From Mediterraneibacter hominis (GTDB lineage: Bacteria; Bacillota; Clostridia; Lachnospirales; Lachnospiraceae): a stretch of DNA of 64,000 nucleotides. The stretch's first letter is position 1. Each line of letters starts with the position of its first letter. This document shows positions 7,391 through 16,011 of the stretch, piece after piece. The position numbers and the translations under genes are program-made. The DNA lies in NCBI RefSeq assembly GCF_014287475.1, contig NZ_JACOPF010000001.1, positions 1,612,001-1,676,000 on the forward strand. The letters are read 5' to 3'. The notes under the pieces are model-generated. The model saw nothing but the letters and a program-made list of their open reading frames with translations. It made no database searches and had not been told where the DNA came from.

Positions 7391-9272
7391 ATTTTTCTTT
7401 TCTCTTTTTACTCATAGGCAGAGACTGCTCATTTTTTACCAGCTCCACCGGCTTTCCTGTAACATTTGAAATCAACTCTACGTTTGAGGACTTTACATTT
7501 GGATTCCATTTCTTTTCCGGTTTTTTCACTTCTTCACCTGCCATTGCGTTTTTCAGCATGACAAGGGCGCGGAGTGCATCCTCTGTACAGAGCGTATTGC
7601 AGGCAAGCACTTCATTTTCAATGCCTGATTCCGATTTATTATTGTCTACCATATTTGTCATATATTTATTGCCTACCACAAGAGCACCCTGCACCGCGCA
7701 GAAGGAAAGTCCCACCACCGGAATTCCTCTCATACCGATCTGTTCATGGTGACTTGCGAAGTCAATATGATTATTTCCAAATCCTTCGGTTGTTATGAAT
7801 GCGCCGTCCACATCCATCATTTCCACCATCATTCCTACCCGTTTCGAAACATAAAACTTCTCTGCGTTAATCTGCGGGCTTCCGACAAAAATCACTCCAC
7901 ACAAATCTATCTCTTTGTCATAAAGCGCTTCGAGAACAAGGGGTTCTCTCCAATAATGCCTGGACATCTCCTTAGATGCGGGGCCGATACAGGTCAGTGC
8001 ATGAATACAACCGTCCAGTACCTCCAGAGGAGATACACAAACCGGTACATTTCCCAAGTCTACGTTTGGCTTTGCTCCCAACACTCCCACTGGCTCAACC
8101 GGAAGAATCAGATTATCATGCATTGCTCCTTGCCCCATGATTTCTTTTACGATCACAATCTTCTTCTTTCCAGGTCTTCTCACTTGATGAAATTCTTCAA
8201 TGTCTGCCACCAGAGAATCATCTTCCAACGCTTTAAGTGCTTCTCTGATCTCCTGCGTAATATAATCTGTCGCCGCGTGCGCCGCTAAAGGCCCTGGCCT
8301 CTCCATATTCATTCCGGCTTCGATGGTCACCTGTGTTTTGATGAAAATTTCACCCTTATCCGGCGCTCCAGGCCGGTTCCACATAATATTTTCGTCCAAA
8401 TATCCTTCTGAAGAACCAAATTCTCCGATCTGCACTCCGTTGTCGTCTGTTCCTGTCACCATCATAACAACGCCGTCTAAAACTCTTGTCACACCCGTAC
8501 CTAACTCACAGTCTCCTTCTTTGCAGGCAACAGGCTGCACATCCATAATCGTCTCCGAATACGTATGGTACTCCTCCGGCGTAATAATGTCGATTTTCAG
8601 ATCGTGTACTAGCTCCTGGGAAGCCACACATTCTGCCTCAATTCCTTCTCGGATGTAAAGCACGTCTTTATCTATCTTCGTCTCTGGCCCACGCTTTACC
8701 TCTTTGATTCTGTAATGTTTTCTTGTAAGGCTGCGGACTGTCTTTTCTTCCGTCTCTGCCTCCGGATCCTGTATTTTGTCTGCTGATGGTGTCTGTACTG
8801 CCCCGCAGGCTGCCGGCACTGTCTGAACAGAAGACTCTGCTGGCGTCGCCGCCGTCACAGGAAGTTCAATATCAATATCTTTCCCCTCGCCGATATGAAT
8901 TTTCAACACGCCGCCTTGTACAGATGTCCAATCTTTCTGCACAGATCCCGTACGCAAAATCGGATCTGTCCCATCCGCATAAGCAACATTTTGTTGCTTT
9001 CCATCTTTTTTCTCTGTAGGCGCAGTAATTCCTTCTACCACATCCGAAGTCAGCGGACACAAAGAGTCGCATGTTTTTGTCAATTTTGCTCCGAGCACTT
9101 GTTCAATGGTAAGTGCCCCTGTCAAGTCTAAAAGTCCGGAATCCACCAGATCGTCAAAGATTGCCGGATCCTCTAAGTTGGATGCCTGGATTGTGATTCC
9201 TTCTTCCGCCCGGCAACAAAGCACTGCCGGATCTTTTGCGTGTTCTTTCGCAGTTTCTGCCGAAATAGACAT
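7383..9272 (-). CDS. prdA: D-proline reductase proprotein PrdA
   Basis: A 629-residue proprotein, the usual length for PrdA. In the family it is cleaved at an internal cysteine to give a large subunit and a roughly 23-kDa subunit whose new N-terminus is a pyruvoyl group that binds the proline amine. The best candidate site here is Cys428 in the motif ALTCIGPASKEMSRHYWREP, which would leave about 202 residues and fits that mass; Cys422 and Cys412 are alternatives. The N-terminal part is rich in Cys (LCCRAEEG, TCDSLCPLT), followed by a low-complexity linker near residues 140-180. A strong GGAGGAGAG site precedes ATG 9272. It acts in the cytoplasm with PrdB and PrdC. Confidence 0.96.
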   Translation of the reverse strand: MSISAETAKEHAKDPAVLCCRAEEGITIQASNLEDPAIFDDLVDSGLLDLTGALTIEQVLGAKLTKTCDSLCPLTSDVVEGITAPTEKKDGKQQNVAYADGTDPILRTGSVQKDWTSVQGGVLKIHIGEGKDIDIELPVTAATPAESSVQTVPAACGAVQTPSADKIQDPEAETEEKTVRSLTRKHYRIKEVKRGPETKIDKDVLYIREGIEAECVASQELVHDLKIDIITPEEYHTYSETIMDVQPVACKEGDCELGTGVTRVLDGVVMMVTGTDDNGVQIGEFGSSEGYLDENIMWNRPGAPDKGEIFIKTQVTIEAGMNMERPGPLAAHAATDYITQEIREALKALEDDSLVADIEEFHQVRRPGKKKIVIVKEIMGQGAMHDNLILPVEPVGVLGAKPNVDLGNVPVCVSPLEVLDGCIHALTCIGPASKEMSRHYWREPLVLEALYDKEIDLCGVIFVGSPQINAEKFYVSKRVGMMVEMMDVDGAFITTEGFGNNHIDFASHHEQIGMRGIPVVGLSFCAVQGALVVGNKYMTNMVDNNKSESGIENEVLACNTLCTEDALRALVMLKNAMAGEEVKKPEKKWNPNVKSSNVELISNVTGKPVELVKNEQSLPMSKKRKEKYD

Positions 9273-9340
9273 ATCCTCTCTCCTCCTGTCTTTTCTTTTA
9301 TCTATTCTTTATGATTTCAAAATTTTTTGTCGCCTGGAAT

Positions 9341-10666
9341 TTATTTTCCTCCCGGCAACTGCTCCTCCTGCTTCGAAACTCTCAGCCTTCTGTACAACGG
9401 ATGATGGATCGTTCGCATCACATGGTCTGTCTGATGAAATACCTTCAATTTCATTTTCGGTGCAGAACCCATTACCGTATTCGAACAGTCAGAACAATTT
9501 CCAATAATGATATACTGCGCTCCGTCCTTTTTAAACTGGAGACATTTTGCCGCCTGCCCAGGACAGTTCCCCGGATTTTCACATTTCAACGCTTTGTTCT
9601 GCATCTCTGCTGCCTGCTTACACTTTGCTACAGACACTACTGTGCCATGCATTTTATTGCATATATCCCGCATACGTTCTTCACTTCCGCCGCAGGCGCA
9701 TACAAGCAGCCCTACCGGAGCCCCATGCAGATCCGGAAAGTCGATTGTCACAATAATCCCTCCCGTTGTCTTTGTCACTGGTTCTTCCAGATTCACCGCC
9801 CTGCCGGTGAAAGGCCCTCCCATGATAATTTCTCCATATACCCCGTCAATGCCGCCGGAGCGTTCTATCATATCTTCTACACTTGTCCCGACAGGAACAT
9901 CCATATACACATGTGGTTCTTCTCCGCCCTTTAATTTTCCTATTACAGTTATATTTTTGCTAAAGCAGGGCTTTCTAAGCTTCACCGCCTCTGCTACACG
10001 CAGTACGGTCTCTACATTGATCACCACCGCATCTGCCGCCGTCGGAAGCTGTACCGGATCTAAAAGCTTTCCCAGACATTCCCGTACAACTGCCCTTTCT
10101 TCTCCCATCGGATAAATATCCGGAAGCAGATGTATATACATATCCGCCTCCTTTTGCAAAACAGCCCTTAGCTTTTCCACCGCGTGTCTATTCTTCGCCT
10201 TTATTGCAAATATCACTTTAGAAGCTTTCGTTATCTCCTTACAAATCCTCGCCCCTTCTATTGTCATATCCGTCTGTTCCTCTATCTGACGGATATTGTG
10301 GCAAAGTCCCGGTTCACATTCTGCCACATTCACAAGAATGGTTCCCCCCTGTAAATTTACATCCAGCTTTATTCCTGTCGGAAATCCGGCCCCTCCCATT
10401 CCGACAATACCGGCCTCTTTCACCATCTCCAGGGGTGTTCCTTCTGAAAGCTGTACATATTCCTCTTTCTGCATTTTATCTGGACAGACAATAATGCGAT
10501 CCTCTCTGACCTCTTTCACTGTTCCATATACACTGGAAAACAGATTTGCGCCCAGACCTTCCGGAACTGCAATCAGAGTTCCCTTCTCCACCATCTCTCC
10601 TTCTTCAACCACTGGTCTGCACGGTACGCCGACATGTTGTTTTAAAAGAAACTGAAGATTTTCCAT
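9341..10666 (-). CDS. prdC: Proline reductase-associated electron transfer protein PrdC (RnfC-like)
   Basis: A 441-residue RnfC/NqrF-like flavoprotein thought to pass electrons to proline reductase. It starts with a biotin/lipoyl-like barrel (HVGVPCRPVVEEGEMVEKG) and then has the RnfC core motif MGGAGFPTGIK and the sequence NVAECEPGLCHN. The C-terminal half holds a Cys cluster (CENPGNCPGQAAKC, then GNCSDC) suggestive of metal or Fe-S binding. Some PrdC homologues contain Sec; this copy has no in-frame TGA and ends at a normal TAA. It lies 47 bp downstream of tRNA-Sec and 68 bp upstream of prdA, with an AAAGGAG site. Confidence 0.92.
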   Translation of the reverse strand: MENLQFLLKQHVGVPCRPVVEEGEMVEKGTLIAVPEGLGANLFSSVYGTVKEVREDRIIVCPDKMQKEEYVQLSEGTPLEMVKEAGIVGMGGAGFPTGIKLDVNLQGGTILVNVAECEPGLCHNIRQIEEQTDMTIEGARICKEITKASKVIFAIKAKNRHAVEKLRAVLQKEADMYIHLLPDIYPMGEERAVVRECLGKLLDPVQLPTAADAVVINVETVLRVAEAVKLRKPCFSKNITVIGKLKGGEEPHVYMDVPVGTSVEDMIERSGGIDGVYGEIIMGGPFTGRAVNLEEPVTKTTGGIIVTIDFPDLHGAPVGLLVCACGGSEERMRDICNKMHGTVVSVAKCKQAAEMQNKALKCENPGNCPGQAAKCLQFKKDGAQYIIIGNCSDCSNTVMGSAPKMKLKVFHQTDHVMRTIHHPLYRRLRVSKQEEQLPGGK

Positions 10667-10712
10667 TACTCTGCCACTCCTTTATTTTTACTGCTGTAAG
10701 CAGTTATTCTTC

Positions 10713-10810
10713 TGGCGGAGGCATGTGGGAATCGAACCCACCCAGGACGCAGCAGGCGCCCAACACTGGTTTTGAAGACCAGGAGGCACACCAGTTACCT
10801 TTCTACCCCC
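10713..10810 (-). tRNA. selC: tRNA-Sec (anticodon UCA)
   Basis: A 98-base selenocysteine tRNA. The 5' end GGGGGTA pairs with TGCCTCC, followed by G and an encoded CCA. The anticodon stem TGGTCTT..AAACCA carries TCA (plus-strand 10773-10775). A long variable arm pairs GGGCGC with GCGTCC, and the T arm reads TGGG-TTCGATT-CCCA. The long extra arm and extended acceptor are typical of tRNA-Sec. It lies immediately upstream of prdC on the same strand, with only a small ACTGCT/AGCAGT hairpin between them and no T-run terminator, so tRNA and prd mRNA may share a transcript. Confidence 0.97.
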
Positions 10811-10833
10811 ATATATTTCACAATTAACGCAAC

Positions 10834-10975
10834 GTAACAGTTTGGCCCGCGCCATTCGTAAAACCGCACTACGTGCTTATTATGACAGCCGCCACTGTTA
10901 TACTGCAAGTAACAGTTCAGCCCGCGCCATTCGTAAAACCGCACTGTGTGCTTATCGTGGCTGCTGCCACTGCAA
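10834..10975. repeat. Dispersed palindromic repeat, family R2, two tandem copies
   Basis: Two copies with a 75-bp period. Each begins TAACAGTT(T/C)(G/A)GCCCGCG and contains GTAAAACCGCACT; the first copy ends GCCACTGTTA, so it is bounded by TAACAGT/ACTGTTA inverted ends. The same unit recurs in opposite orientation near 46137-46200. This looks like a REP- or MITE-like intergenic element. Confidence 0.85.
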
Positions 10976-10996
10976 AATTATAGTAACAAATAATCA

Positions 10997-11025
10997 TTGA
11001 CTTTTCAAGGGGTTTCGGCCATAAT
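10997..11025 (+). promoter_or_regulatory. Predicted promoter of prdF
   Basis: TTGACT (10997-11002), 17-bp spacer, CATAAT (11020-11025), facing proline racemase. On the opposite strand a TATAAT (10977-10982) could serve the tRNA-Sec/prd operon, but its best -35 (TTGAAA, 11003-11008) is 20 bp away, so that promoter is uncertain. Confidence 0.5.
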
Positions 11026-11044
11026 AATACTTAAAGAATGAACT

Positions 11045-11100
11045 AAATACTAGAATATAGTCTATACTATTTGTGTACAAAATACTAGAATACAGTCTAT
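11045..11100. promoter_or_regulatory. Two direct repeats with dyad symmetry upstream of prdF
   Basis: AATACTAGAATA(T/C)AGTCTAT occurs twice, 35 bp apart, just downstream of the predicted prdF promoter. Each copy holds an imperfect palindrome TAGAATATAGTCTA. The position suits a repressor or activator site; the protein is unknown. Confidence 0.5.
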
Positions 11101-11118
11101 TTATAGGCATTTACAAAA

Positions 11119-11310
11119 TCATACCCTATCAGGCAAAGCTCGCCCTCCCGAAAGGATTGTATTACGGTGTGCCCTTTAGGGTATACCTTATCGAGCAAAG
11201 CTCGCCCTCCCGAAGGGATTGTATTACGGTGTGCCCTTTAGGGTATACTTTATCGAGCAAAGCTCGCCCTCCCGAAGGGATTGTATTACGGTGTGCCCTT
11301 TAGGGTATAC
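11119..11310. repeat. Tandem repeat, family R1, three 62-bp copies
   Basis: Three near-identical units with an exact 62-bp period, each bounded by GTATACC.../...GGGTATAC and containing the hairpins CGAGCAAAGCTCG, CCCGAAGGG and CCCTTTAGGG. The first boundary is degenerate. Related copies lie at 27715-27830 and 36527-36592, with a fragment near 47277. The array fills the 5' region of prdF mRNA; an open frame running through it is a by-product of the repeat. Confidence 0.9.
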
Positions 11311-11355
11311 TTTTCATCTGTCTATTATGAAAATTTTAATTTAGGAGGAATGAAC

Positions 11356-12399
11356 ATGAATTATACCCCTGTCATTAAACTGAATTCCTTTGAATCTGTC
11401 TTTCATGCGATTGACACACATACTGTCGGAGAGTTTACCCGTATTATTACTTCTGGTTTTCCTAAATTAGAAGGAAAAACGATGATAGAGAGAAAACAGT
11501 ATCTTGCGAAGCATTACGACAAGTACCGCCAAGCACTGATGTATGAACCGCGGGGACACCACGATATGTTCGGAGCTCTTATCACCGAGCCTGTTCACGA
11601 GGAGGCGGATTTTGGAGTCATTTTCATGGATACCGGAGAATACTTAAATATGTGCGGTCACGGAACTATTGGAACAACCACAGCGCTCATCGAATCTGGT
11701 CTTGTTCCCGCTAAAGAGCCCTACACAGAAATCGTGCTGGATGCTCCTGCCGGACTTATCCGCGCGAAAGCAGAAGTAAAAAATGGGAAAGTTTTAAACG
11801 TTACTCTGACAAACGTACCCGCCTTTCTTTATAAAGAGAATCTCTCTACTGTCATTGACGGAAAAACAATCCGGTATGACATCGCGTTCGGGGGAAGCTT
11901 CTTCGCCTTGACAGATGTAGAACAGCTTGGATGGACTGTCGATAAAGAATCCATCCCAAAGCTGACTGATTTTGGGATGAAGCTGCGCCGTCAGATTAAT
12001 CAAGAAGTGCATATTTGTCATCCTGCCTTGGATATTACTACCTTAGATCTGGTAGAATTCTATTGTCATACAGATACACCGGGATGCAATTACCGAAATG
12101 TCGTTATTTTCGGGGATTATATGTCGGATCGTTCTCCCTGCGGCACCGGAACAAGCGCTAAATTAGCCGCACTCTATGCCAAAGGAGAAATCAAAATCGG
12201 CGAGCCTTTTGTGTATGAAAGTTTTATCGGTTCTCAATTTAAAGGGGTGATTAAAGAAGAGACGACTGTGGGACCGTTTAAAGCCATTGTACCGCAGATT
12301 ACCGGAAGCGCGTATATAACCGGCGTCTCAACTTATGTCATAGATCCAGATGACCCTCTCAAATATGGTTTCAAAGTCGCACGCGGAGAAGCGCTGTAA
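11356..12399 (+). CDS. prdF: Proline racemase PrdF
   Basis: A 347-residue proline racemase that converts L-proline to D-proline, the substrate of the reductase encoded on the opposite strand. Both catalytic cysteines of the family are present: Cys100 in MCGHGTIGT and Cys262 in DRSPCGTGTSAK. Two cysteines favour racemase/epimerase over the dehydratase branch, and the prd context favours proline over hydroxyproline. The start was set at ATG 11356, seven bases after AGGAGG; the ATG six bases earlier is too close to the ribosome site, and frames further upstream run into the tandem repeat. It is transcribed alone and followed by a TetR gene. Confidence 0.94.
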   Translation: MNYTPVIKLNSFESVFHAIDTHTVGEFTRIITSGFPKLEGKTMIERKQYLAKHYDKYRQALMYEPRGHHDMFGALITEPVHEEADFGVIFMDTGEYLNMCGHGTIGTTTALIESGLVPAKEPYTEIVLDAPAGLIRAKAEVKNGKVLNVTLTNVPAFLYKENLSTVIDGKTIRYDIAFGGSFFALTDVEQLGWTVDKESIPKLTDFGMKLRRQINQEVHICHPALDITTLDLVEFYCHTDTPGCNYRNVVIFGDYMSDRSPCGTGTSAKLAALYAKGEIKIGEPFVYESFIGSQFKGVIKEETTVGPFKAIVPQITGSAYITGVSTYVIDPDDPLKYGFKVARGEAL

Positions 12400-12436
12400 T
12401 TTCATGCGCTAAAGCATAAGGTCTGCAAGAGTATTC

Positions 12437-12465
12437 TTGAAAATCTGCGGTGTTCTGTATATAAT
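12437..12465 (+). promoter_or_regulatory. Predicted promoter of the TetR gene at 12531
   Basis: TTGAAA (12437-12442), exactly 17 bp, TATAAT (12460-12465). Just downstream is a perfect small palindrome, CAGCG-TATCAA-CGCTG, between the promoter and the TetR start, a plausible self-operator. Confidence 0.7.
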
Positions 12466-12530
12466 AAATACAGTATAAAACTGGGTCAGCGTATCAACGC
12501 TGCGGTTTTAGAAAGGAATTTCATAATACT

Positions 12531-13118
12531 ATGCCCCGAAAAAAATCAACCACCAAAAACAAAATTGTGAAAGCAGCCTGGAATTTATTTTATAAGTATG
12601 GCTACCATGACACGACTGTTGAGGATATTATAAAGCTTTCCAAAACCTCCAAAGGAACATTTTATCACTATTTTAAGGGGAAAGATGCGCTTCTTTCCAC
12701 TCTGTCTGATTTATTTGACCAGAAATATGAAGAAATCAGTAGTTCCATGGATCCTAATCTAAAAGCGCGGGAAAAGCTGCTGCTTTTAAATCACGAACTC
12801 TTCTATATGATTGAGACAAGTATTGATTTAAAACTCCTGGCATCTTTGTATTCTTCTCAGCTTGTGACAAAAGACAGCCGTTCCCTGTTAGATGACAACC
12901 GGTACTATTTCCAGTTGATCCGTGAAGTCATCGAGGACGGTATACAGACAGGTGAATTTAAAGGCACTTCCTCTGTCGAAGAGCTGACAAAAATATATAC
13001 CATGTATGAGCGTTCCCTTCTCTATGACTGGGCATTATGCGAAGGGGATTATTCCCTGTCCTCCTATAGTGACAGGCTTCTTCCTCATGTTCTGGATACA
13101 TTTGAAAATGGTGTTTAA
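12531..13118 (+). CDS. TetR/AcrR family regulator
   Basis: A 195-residue regulator. The N-terminal TetR helix-turn-helix is clear (residues 10-55, with TTVEDIIKLSKTSKGTFYHYF), followed by an all-helical ligand-binding domain with no family-specific motif that I recognise. An AAAGGAA site precedes ATG 12531. It follows prdF but has its own promoter and converges on the flavoenzyme gene, from which it is separated by a strong terminator. It may control itself, prdF or the flavoenzyme; the sequence does not decide. Confidence 0.88.
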   Translation: MPRKKSTTKNKIVKAAWNLFYKYGYHDTTVEDIIKLSKTSKGTFYHYFKGKDALLSTLSDLFDQKYEEISSSMDPNLKAREKLLLLNHELFYMIETSIDLKLLASLYSSQLVTKDSRSLLDDNRYYFQLIREVIEDGIQTGEFKGTSSVEELTKIYTMYERSLLYDWALCEGDYSLSSYSDRLLPHVLDTFENGV

Positions 13119-13125
13119 TATACAG

Positions 13126-13171
13126 TAACGCCGGTGTACAGGAGACAAAACACTCCTGTGCACCGGCGTTA
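13126..13171. terminator. Strong bidirectional terminator
   Basis: A long hairpin with arms TAACGCCGGTGTACAGGAG and CTCCTGTGCACCGGCGTTA separates the converging TetR and flavoenzyme genes. Confidence 0.85.
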
Positions 13172-13180
13172 TACTATATA

Positions 13181-15175
13181 TTAAATATCTTTAGCTGTCT
13201 CATAAGCTGTCCAAATCGCACCCATTAAATTAGCAACTTTATTTGCATCCCCAATCACATGGACATGATTACCAGTAAGTGTATCCTCAAATGGGTTAAC
13301 ACTTGTATATCCAACACTTAAAATAACCGTATCGGCTGAAATTTCTTTTGCTTCTTCATCTACCGCATAGATGACTTTATTATTTTCAAATGAAGTTATA
13401 TTGGCATTTGTAATCACCGGAATCTTATAGTATTTAATTTCAGCATATAATAGTTTTAAATTTGCTGCCGAAACATCAACATTTAAAATTTTATCCGTCG
13501 CTTCTAGTACCGTTACAATATTACCTTGACGAGCCTGGTCATATGCTATTTCAATTCCGGTTAGTCCTCCTCCGACTACAACCGTATTCCCTTTTATTTT
13601 CTCAGGATTACGAAGTGCGTCTACGGCTGTTAATACATAATCGTTTTCTACACCTGGAATATTTAACTTTCTTGGTGCTGAACCTGTACAGACAAAGATT
13701 TCATCTGCGTTTGTTTCCTGAATCATTTCTTGAGTAACTTCAGTGTTTAAATGGACAACGACTCCTGTTTTTTTCATTTGTCGTCTATACCATTCAATTA
13801 ATTCCATATCCGCTTCTTTAAATGACATAGCACCAGCAGCAATAAACATTCCTCCTAATTCATTTGTTTTTTCGTAAAGATCCACTTTGTGTCCTCGAAG
13901 TGCTGAAACTCTTGCAGCTTCCATGCCTCCAATTCCACCACCGATAACCATAATATTTTTCTTTTTTTCCGCTGGTGTAATCGCATATTGAATATGTCTA
14001 GCAGCGGCTGGATTTAAAGCACAACATAAATCTTTTGATTTGAAAATACGATTTAAGCAACCATCATGGCAAGATATACATGGCCTAATATCTTCTGCTC
14101 CATTATTCATTAATTTTTTAGGCCAATCTGGATCACAAACAAGCTGTCTAGCCAGTGTAACCGCCTGAACTTTTCCGCTTTGTACCGCTTCTAAAGCTAT
14201 TTCAGGTTGCTCCATTCTTCCTGCACAAGATACTGGAATTGAAACTTCCGCTTGAGCCGCTGCACAATCTTCCAAATTGCATGCCCTAGGCATATATACA
14301 GGTGGATGTGCCCACCACCAGGAATCATAATTGCCATTATCTGCATCGAGGAAATCATAGCCGTAAGATTCTAAAAGTTTCGCTACTTTCTTTCCTTCTT
14401 CTAAATCGCGTCCTACTTCAGTAAAATCTTCTCCAGGCACAGCTCCATCGTTAAAGCCTTTAACCATACTCCTAACAGAATAACGTACAGCAACCGGATA
14501 ATCTTGACCACAGGCAGATTTAATTGATTCTACGATTTTCTTCGGAAATAAAAGTCTTCCTTCAAGAGAACCACCATATTCATCTGTTCTTGTATTGCAG
14601 TATTTTGTAGTAAACTGATCAATTAAATATCCTTCATGGATCGCATGAATCTCCACACCATCAAATCCCGCATCTTTAGCCTTTTTAGCAGCAGCGCCAA
14701 ATTTATCAATATACATCTGAATTTCATCTTTTGTCAATGCACGATGCTTTTCAACTGGATTCCAGACATTGGGAAGACCATCACTTGGACAAATAGGGTC
14801 TCCTTTCATCAAAGCAGGAACACCTGCTCTTCCTGTTCCCCCTGACAACTGTAAGAAAATTTTTGCACCATGTTTATGAATACGTTCCGTTAAATTTTTA
14901 CTGTTCTTTATATATTCTTCACTGATATTATCTAATGCGGCCTGAGATACTTTAGGCACATCAAATTCATGCTGTACCATCATTGCACTTGTCACTAACA
15001 GACCTGTTCCTCCTTCTGCGATTCTTTCATAAAACGAAATACCATCTTCTGTAAAACTCCCATCTTGATTTAGAAGTCTTGGTGTATGAATTCCCATAGC
15101 ACCTAATACAATCCTGTTCCTAATTTCCAGGGAACCTATTTTCATAGGTTTAAATAAAGCATCATAACGTCCCAT
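13181..15175 (-). CDS. FMN/FAD/Fe-S ene-reductase (BaiH / 2-enoate reductase-like)
   Basis: A 664-residue enzyme of the old yellow enzyme superfamily with the three-part layout of 2,4-dienoyl-CoA reductase, FldZ/2-enoate reductase and BaiCD/BaiH. Residues 1-370 form the FMN TIM barrel. The 4Fe-4S cysteines follow in ISCHDGCLNR and LCCALNPAA. A FAD/NAD(P) pyridine nucleotide-disulfide domain follows, with VIGGGIGGMEAAR and a second dinucleotide motif, VVGGGLTGIE. It reduces activated C=C bonds; the substrate (enoate, bile acid or xenobiotic) cannot be told. The start has AGGAGG. It is divergent from a second TetR gene that may regulate it. Its composition looks more AT-rich than the prd and fab genes. 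Confidence 0.88.
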   Translation of the reverse strand: MGRYDALFKPMKIGSLEIRNRIVLGAMGIHTPRLLNQDGSFTEDGISFYERIAEGGTGLLVTSAMMVQHEFDVPKVSQAALDNISEEYIKNSKNLTERIHKHGAKIFLQLSGGTGRAGVPALMKGDPICPSDGLPNVWNPVEKHRALTKDEIQMYIDKFGAAAKKAKDAGFDGVEIHAIHEGYLIDQFTTKYCNTRTDEYGGSLEGRLLFPKKIVESIKSACGQDYPVAVRYSVRSMVKGFNDGAVPGEDFTEVGRDLEEGKKVAKLLESYGYDFLDADNGNYDSWWWAHPPVYMPRACNLEDCAAAQAEVSIPVSCAGRMEQPEIALEAVQSGKVQAVTLARQLVCDPDWPKKLMNNGAEDIRPCISCHDGCLNRIFKSKDLCCALNPAAARHIQYAITPAEKKKNIMVIGGGIGGMEAARVSALRGHKVDLYEKTNELGGMFIAAGAMSFKEADMELIEWYRRQMKKTGVVVHLNTEVTQEMIQETNADEIFVCTGSAPRKLNIPGVENDYVLTAVDALRNPEKIKGNTVVVGGGLTGIEIAYDQARQGNIVTVLEATDKILNVDVSAANLKLLYAEIKYYKIPVITNANITSFENNKVIYAVDEEAKEISADTVILSVGYTSVNPFEDTLTGNHVHVIGDANKVANLMGAIWTAYETAKDI

Positions 15176-15309
15176 ATTCTTTCCTCCTAGTATGTAATAT
15201 ATTTATCTTTATCTGTTATCATTTTAACAAGCGTTGATAATGCTTTCAAACAATGTTACTATACTTATTGTAATAAAATAATAAAATTTTAGAATTGAGT
15301 ATAAAAAAT

Positions 15310-15885
15310 ATGAACTTAGAAAAAGAAATAATTTCAGTAGGAATTAAATTGTTTAAAAAATATGGATATGATAATACAACGATCAACATGATATGTGAAG
15401 GAGCCAAAATAAGTAAAGGGACTTTCTATTATCATTTTCAAGGGAAGCACGACATTATATATGGACATATTGAAACATTTATGTCTGATATTGTGGATGT
15501 TTTTCCAAAAGTTCTACAGCTTAGCAATCCGAAAGAACAGCTCTGGGAATTATATAAATACTCCTTTGAGCATATTGTATCCATGAACCCCCAATTATTA
15601 CTTGCTTTCTATAAGGCGGATATTGACAATCATTTAAAACAACTGTCCCCATCTTCAAAAGGTACATATCAATATCATACAAATTCTTTCAACAAAATGA
15701 TTTTAGCACTTGTAAAGAAATGCCAAGAAGCAGACAGCATAAAAGCTTCCGTTCCTGCTGAAAATCTAGTAATGGCATTTGATTCTGCTATAGTTGGCAC
15801 AGGGCTTGATTGGGCATGCAATGGAGGTAAATTTGATGAAGTTGAAAGATTAAAGAATATATTTGAAACTATTTTTACTAAATAA
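15310..15885 (+). CDS. TetR/AcrR family regulator
   Basis: A regulator of about 191 residues with a typical TetR helix-turn-helix (YDNTTINMICEGAKISKGTFYYHF) and an unassigned helical C-terminus. It is AT-rich compared with its surroundings. There is no clear ribosome site: ATG 15310 was chosen, while a TTG at 15295 adds five residues. The 120-bp gap shared with the flavoenzyme gene contains an imperfect dyad (ACAAGCGTTGA...TTCAAACAATGT, about 15229-15257), a candidate operator that would let it control both genes. Local repression of the ene-reductase is an inference from this layout. Confidence 0.85.
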   Translation: MNLEKEIISVGIKLFKKYGYDNTTINMICEGAKISKGTFYYHFQGKHDIIYGHIETFMSDIVDVFPKVLQLSNPKEQLWELYKYSFEHIVSMNPQLLLAFYKADIDNHLKQLSPSSKGTYQYHTNSFNKMILALVKKCQEADSIKASVPAENLVMAFDSAIVGTGLDWACNGGKFDEVERLKNIFETIFTK

Positions 15886-15900
15886 ACGATAAAAAAGAAA

Positions 15901-15925
15901 GAGGTGTCATTTTACTGACACCCTC
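15901..15925 (+). terminator. Hairpin downstream of the TetR gene
   Basis: GAG-GTGTCA-TTTTAC-TGACAC-CCTC forms a stable stem soon after the stop; a T-rich run begins about ten bases later, so terminator function is likely but not ideal. Confidence 0.5.
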
Positions 15926-16011
15926 AATCGAGCTATTTTCTTTTGCATTTAATATAGCTGCATTTTCCAAACAGCATTCATTTTTCCTTCTAAACCATCC
16001 GTTTGTTCTTT

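Noticed and set aside
7040..10115. Rightward open frames opposite prdA, prdB and prdC
   Set aside because: They are shadows of strongly conserved leftward genes, lack ribosome sites and show low-complexity composition.
9341..10666. prdC as a third selenoprotein of the window
   Set aside because: Some PrdC proteins carry Sec, but the frame here has no in-frame TGA and ends at TAA; the key positions read Cys.
11073..11303. A 76-residue repetitive protein
   Set aside because: It is a frame through the R1 tandem repeat; the same peptide recurs with the repeat and there is no ribosome site.
11119..11310. CRISPR array
   Set aside because: The three units are contiguous 62-bp tandem copies with no unique spacers, and no cas genes are nearby.
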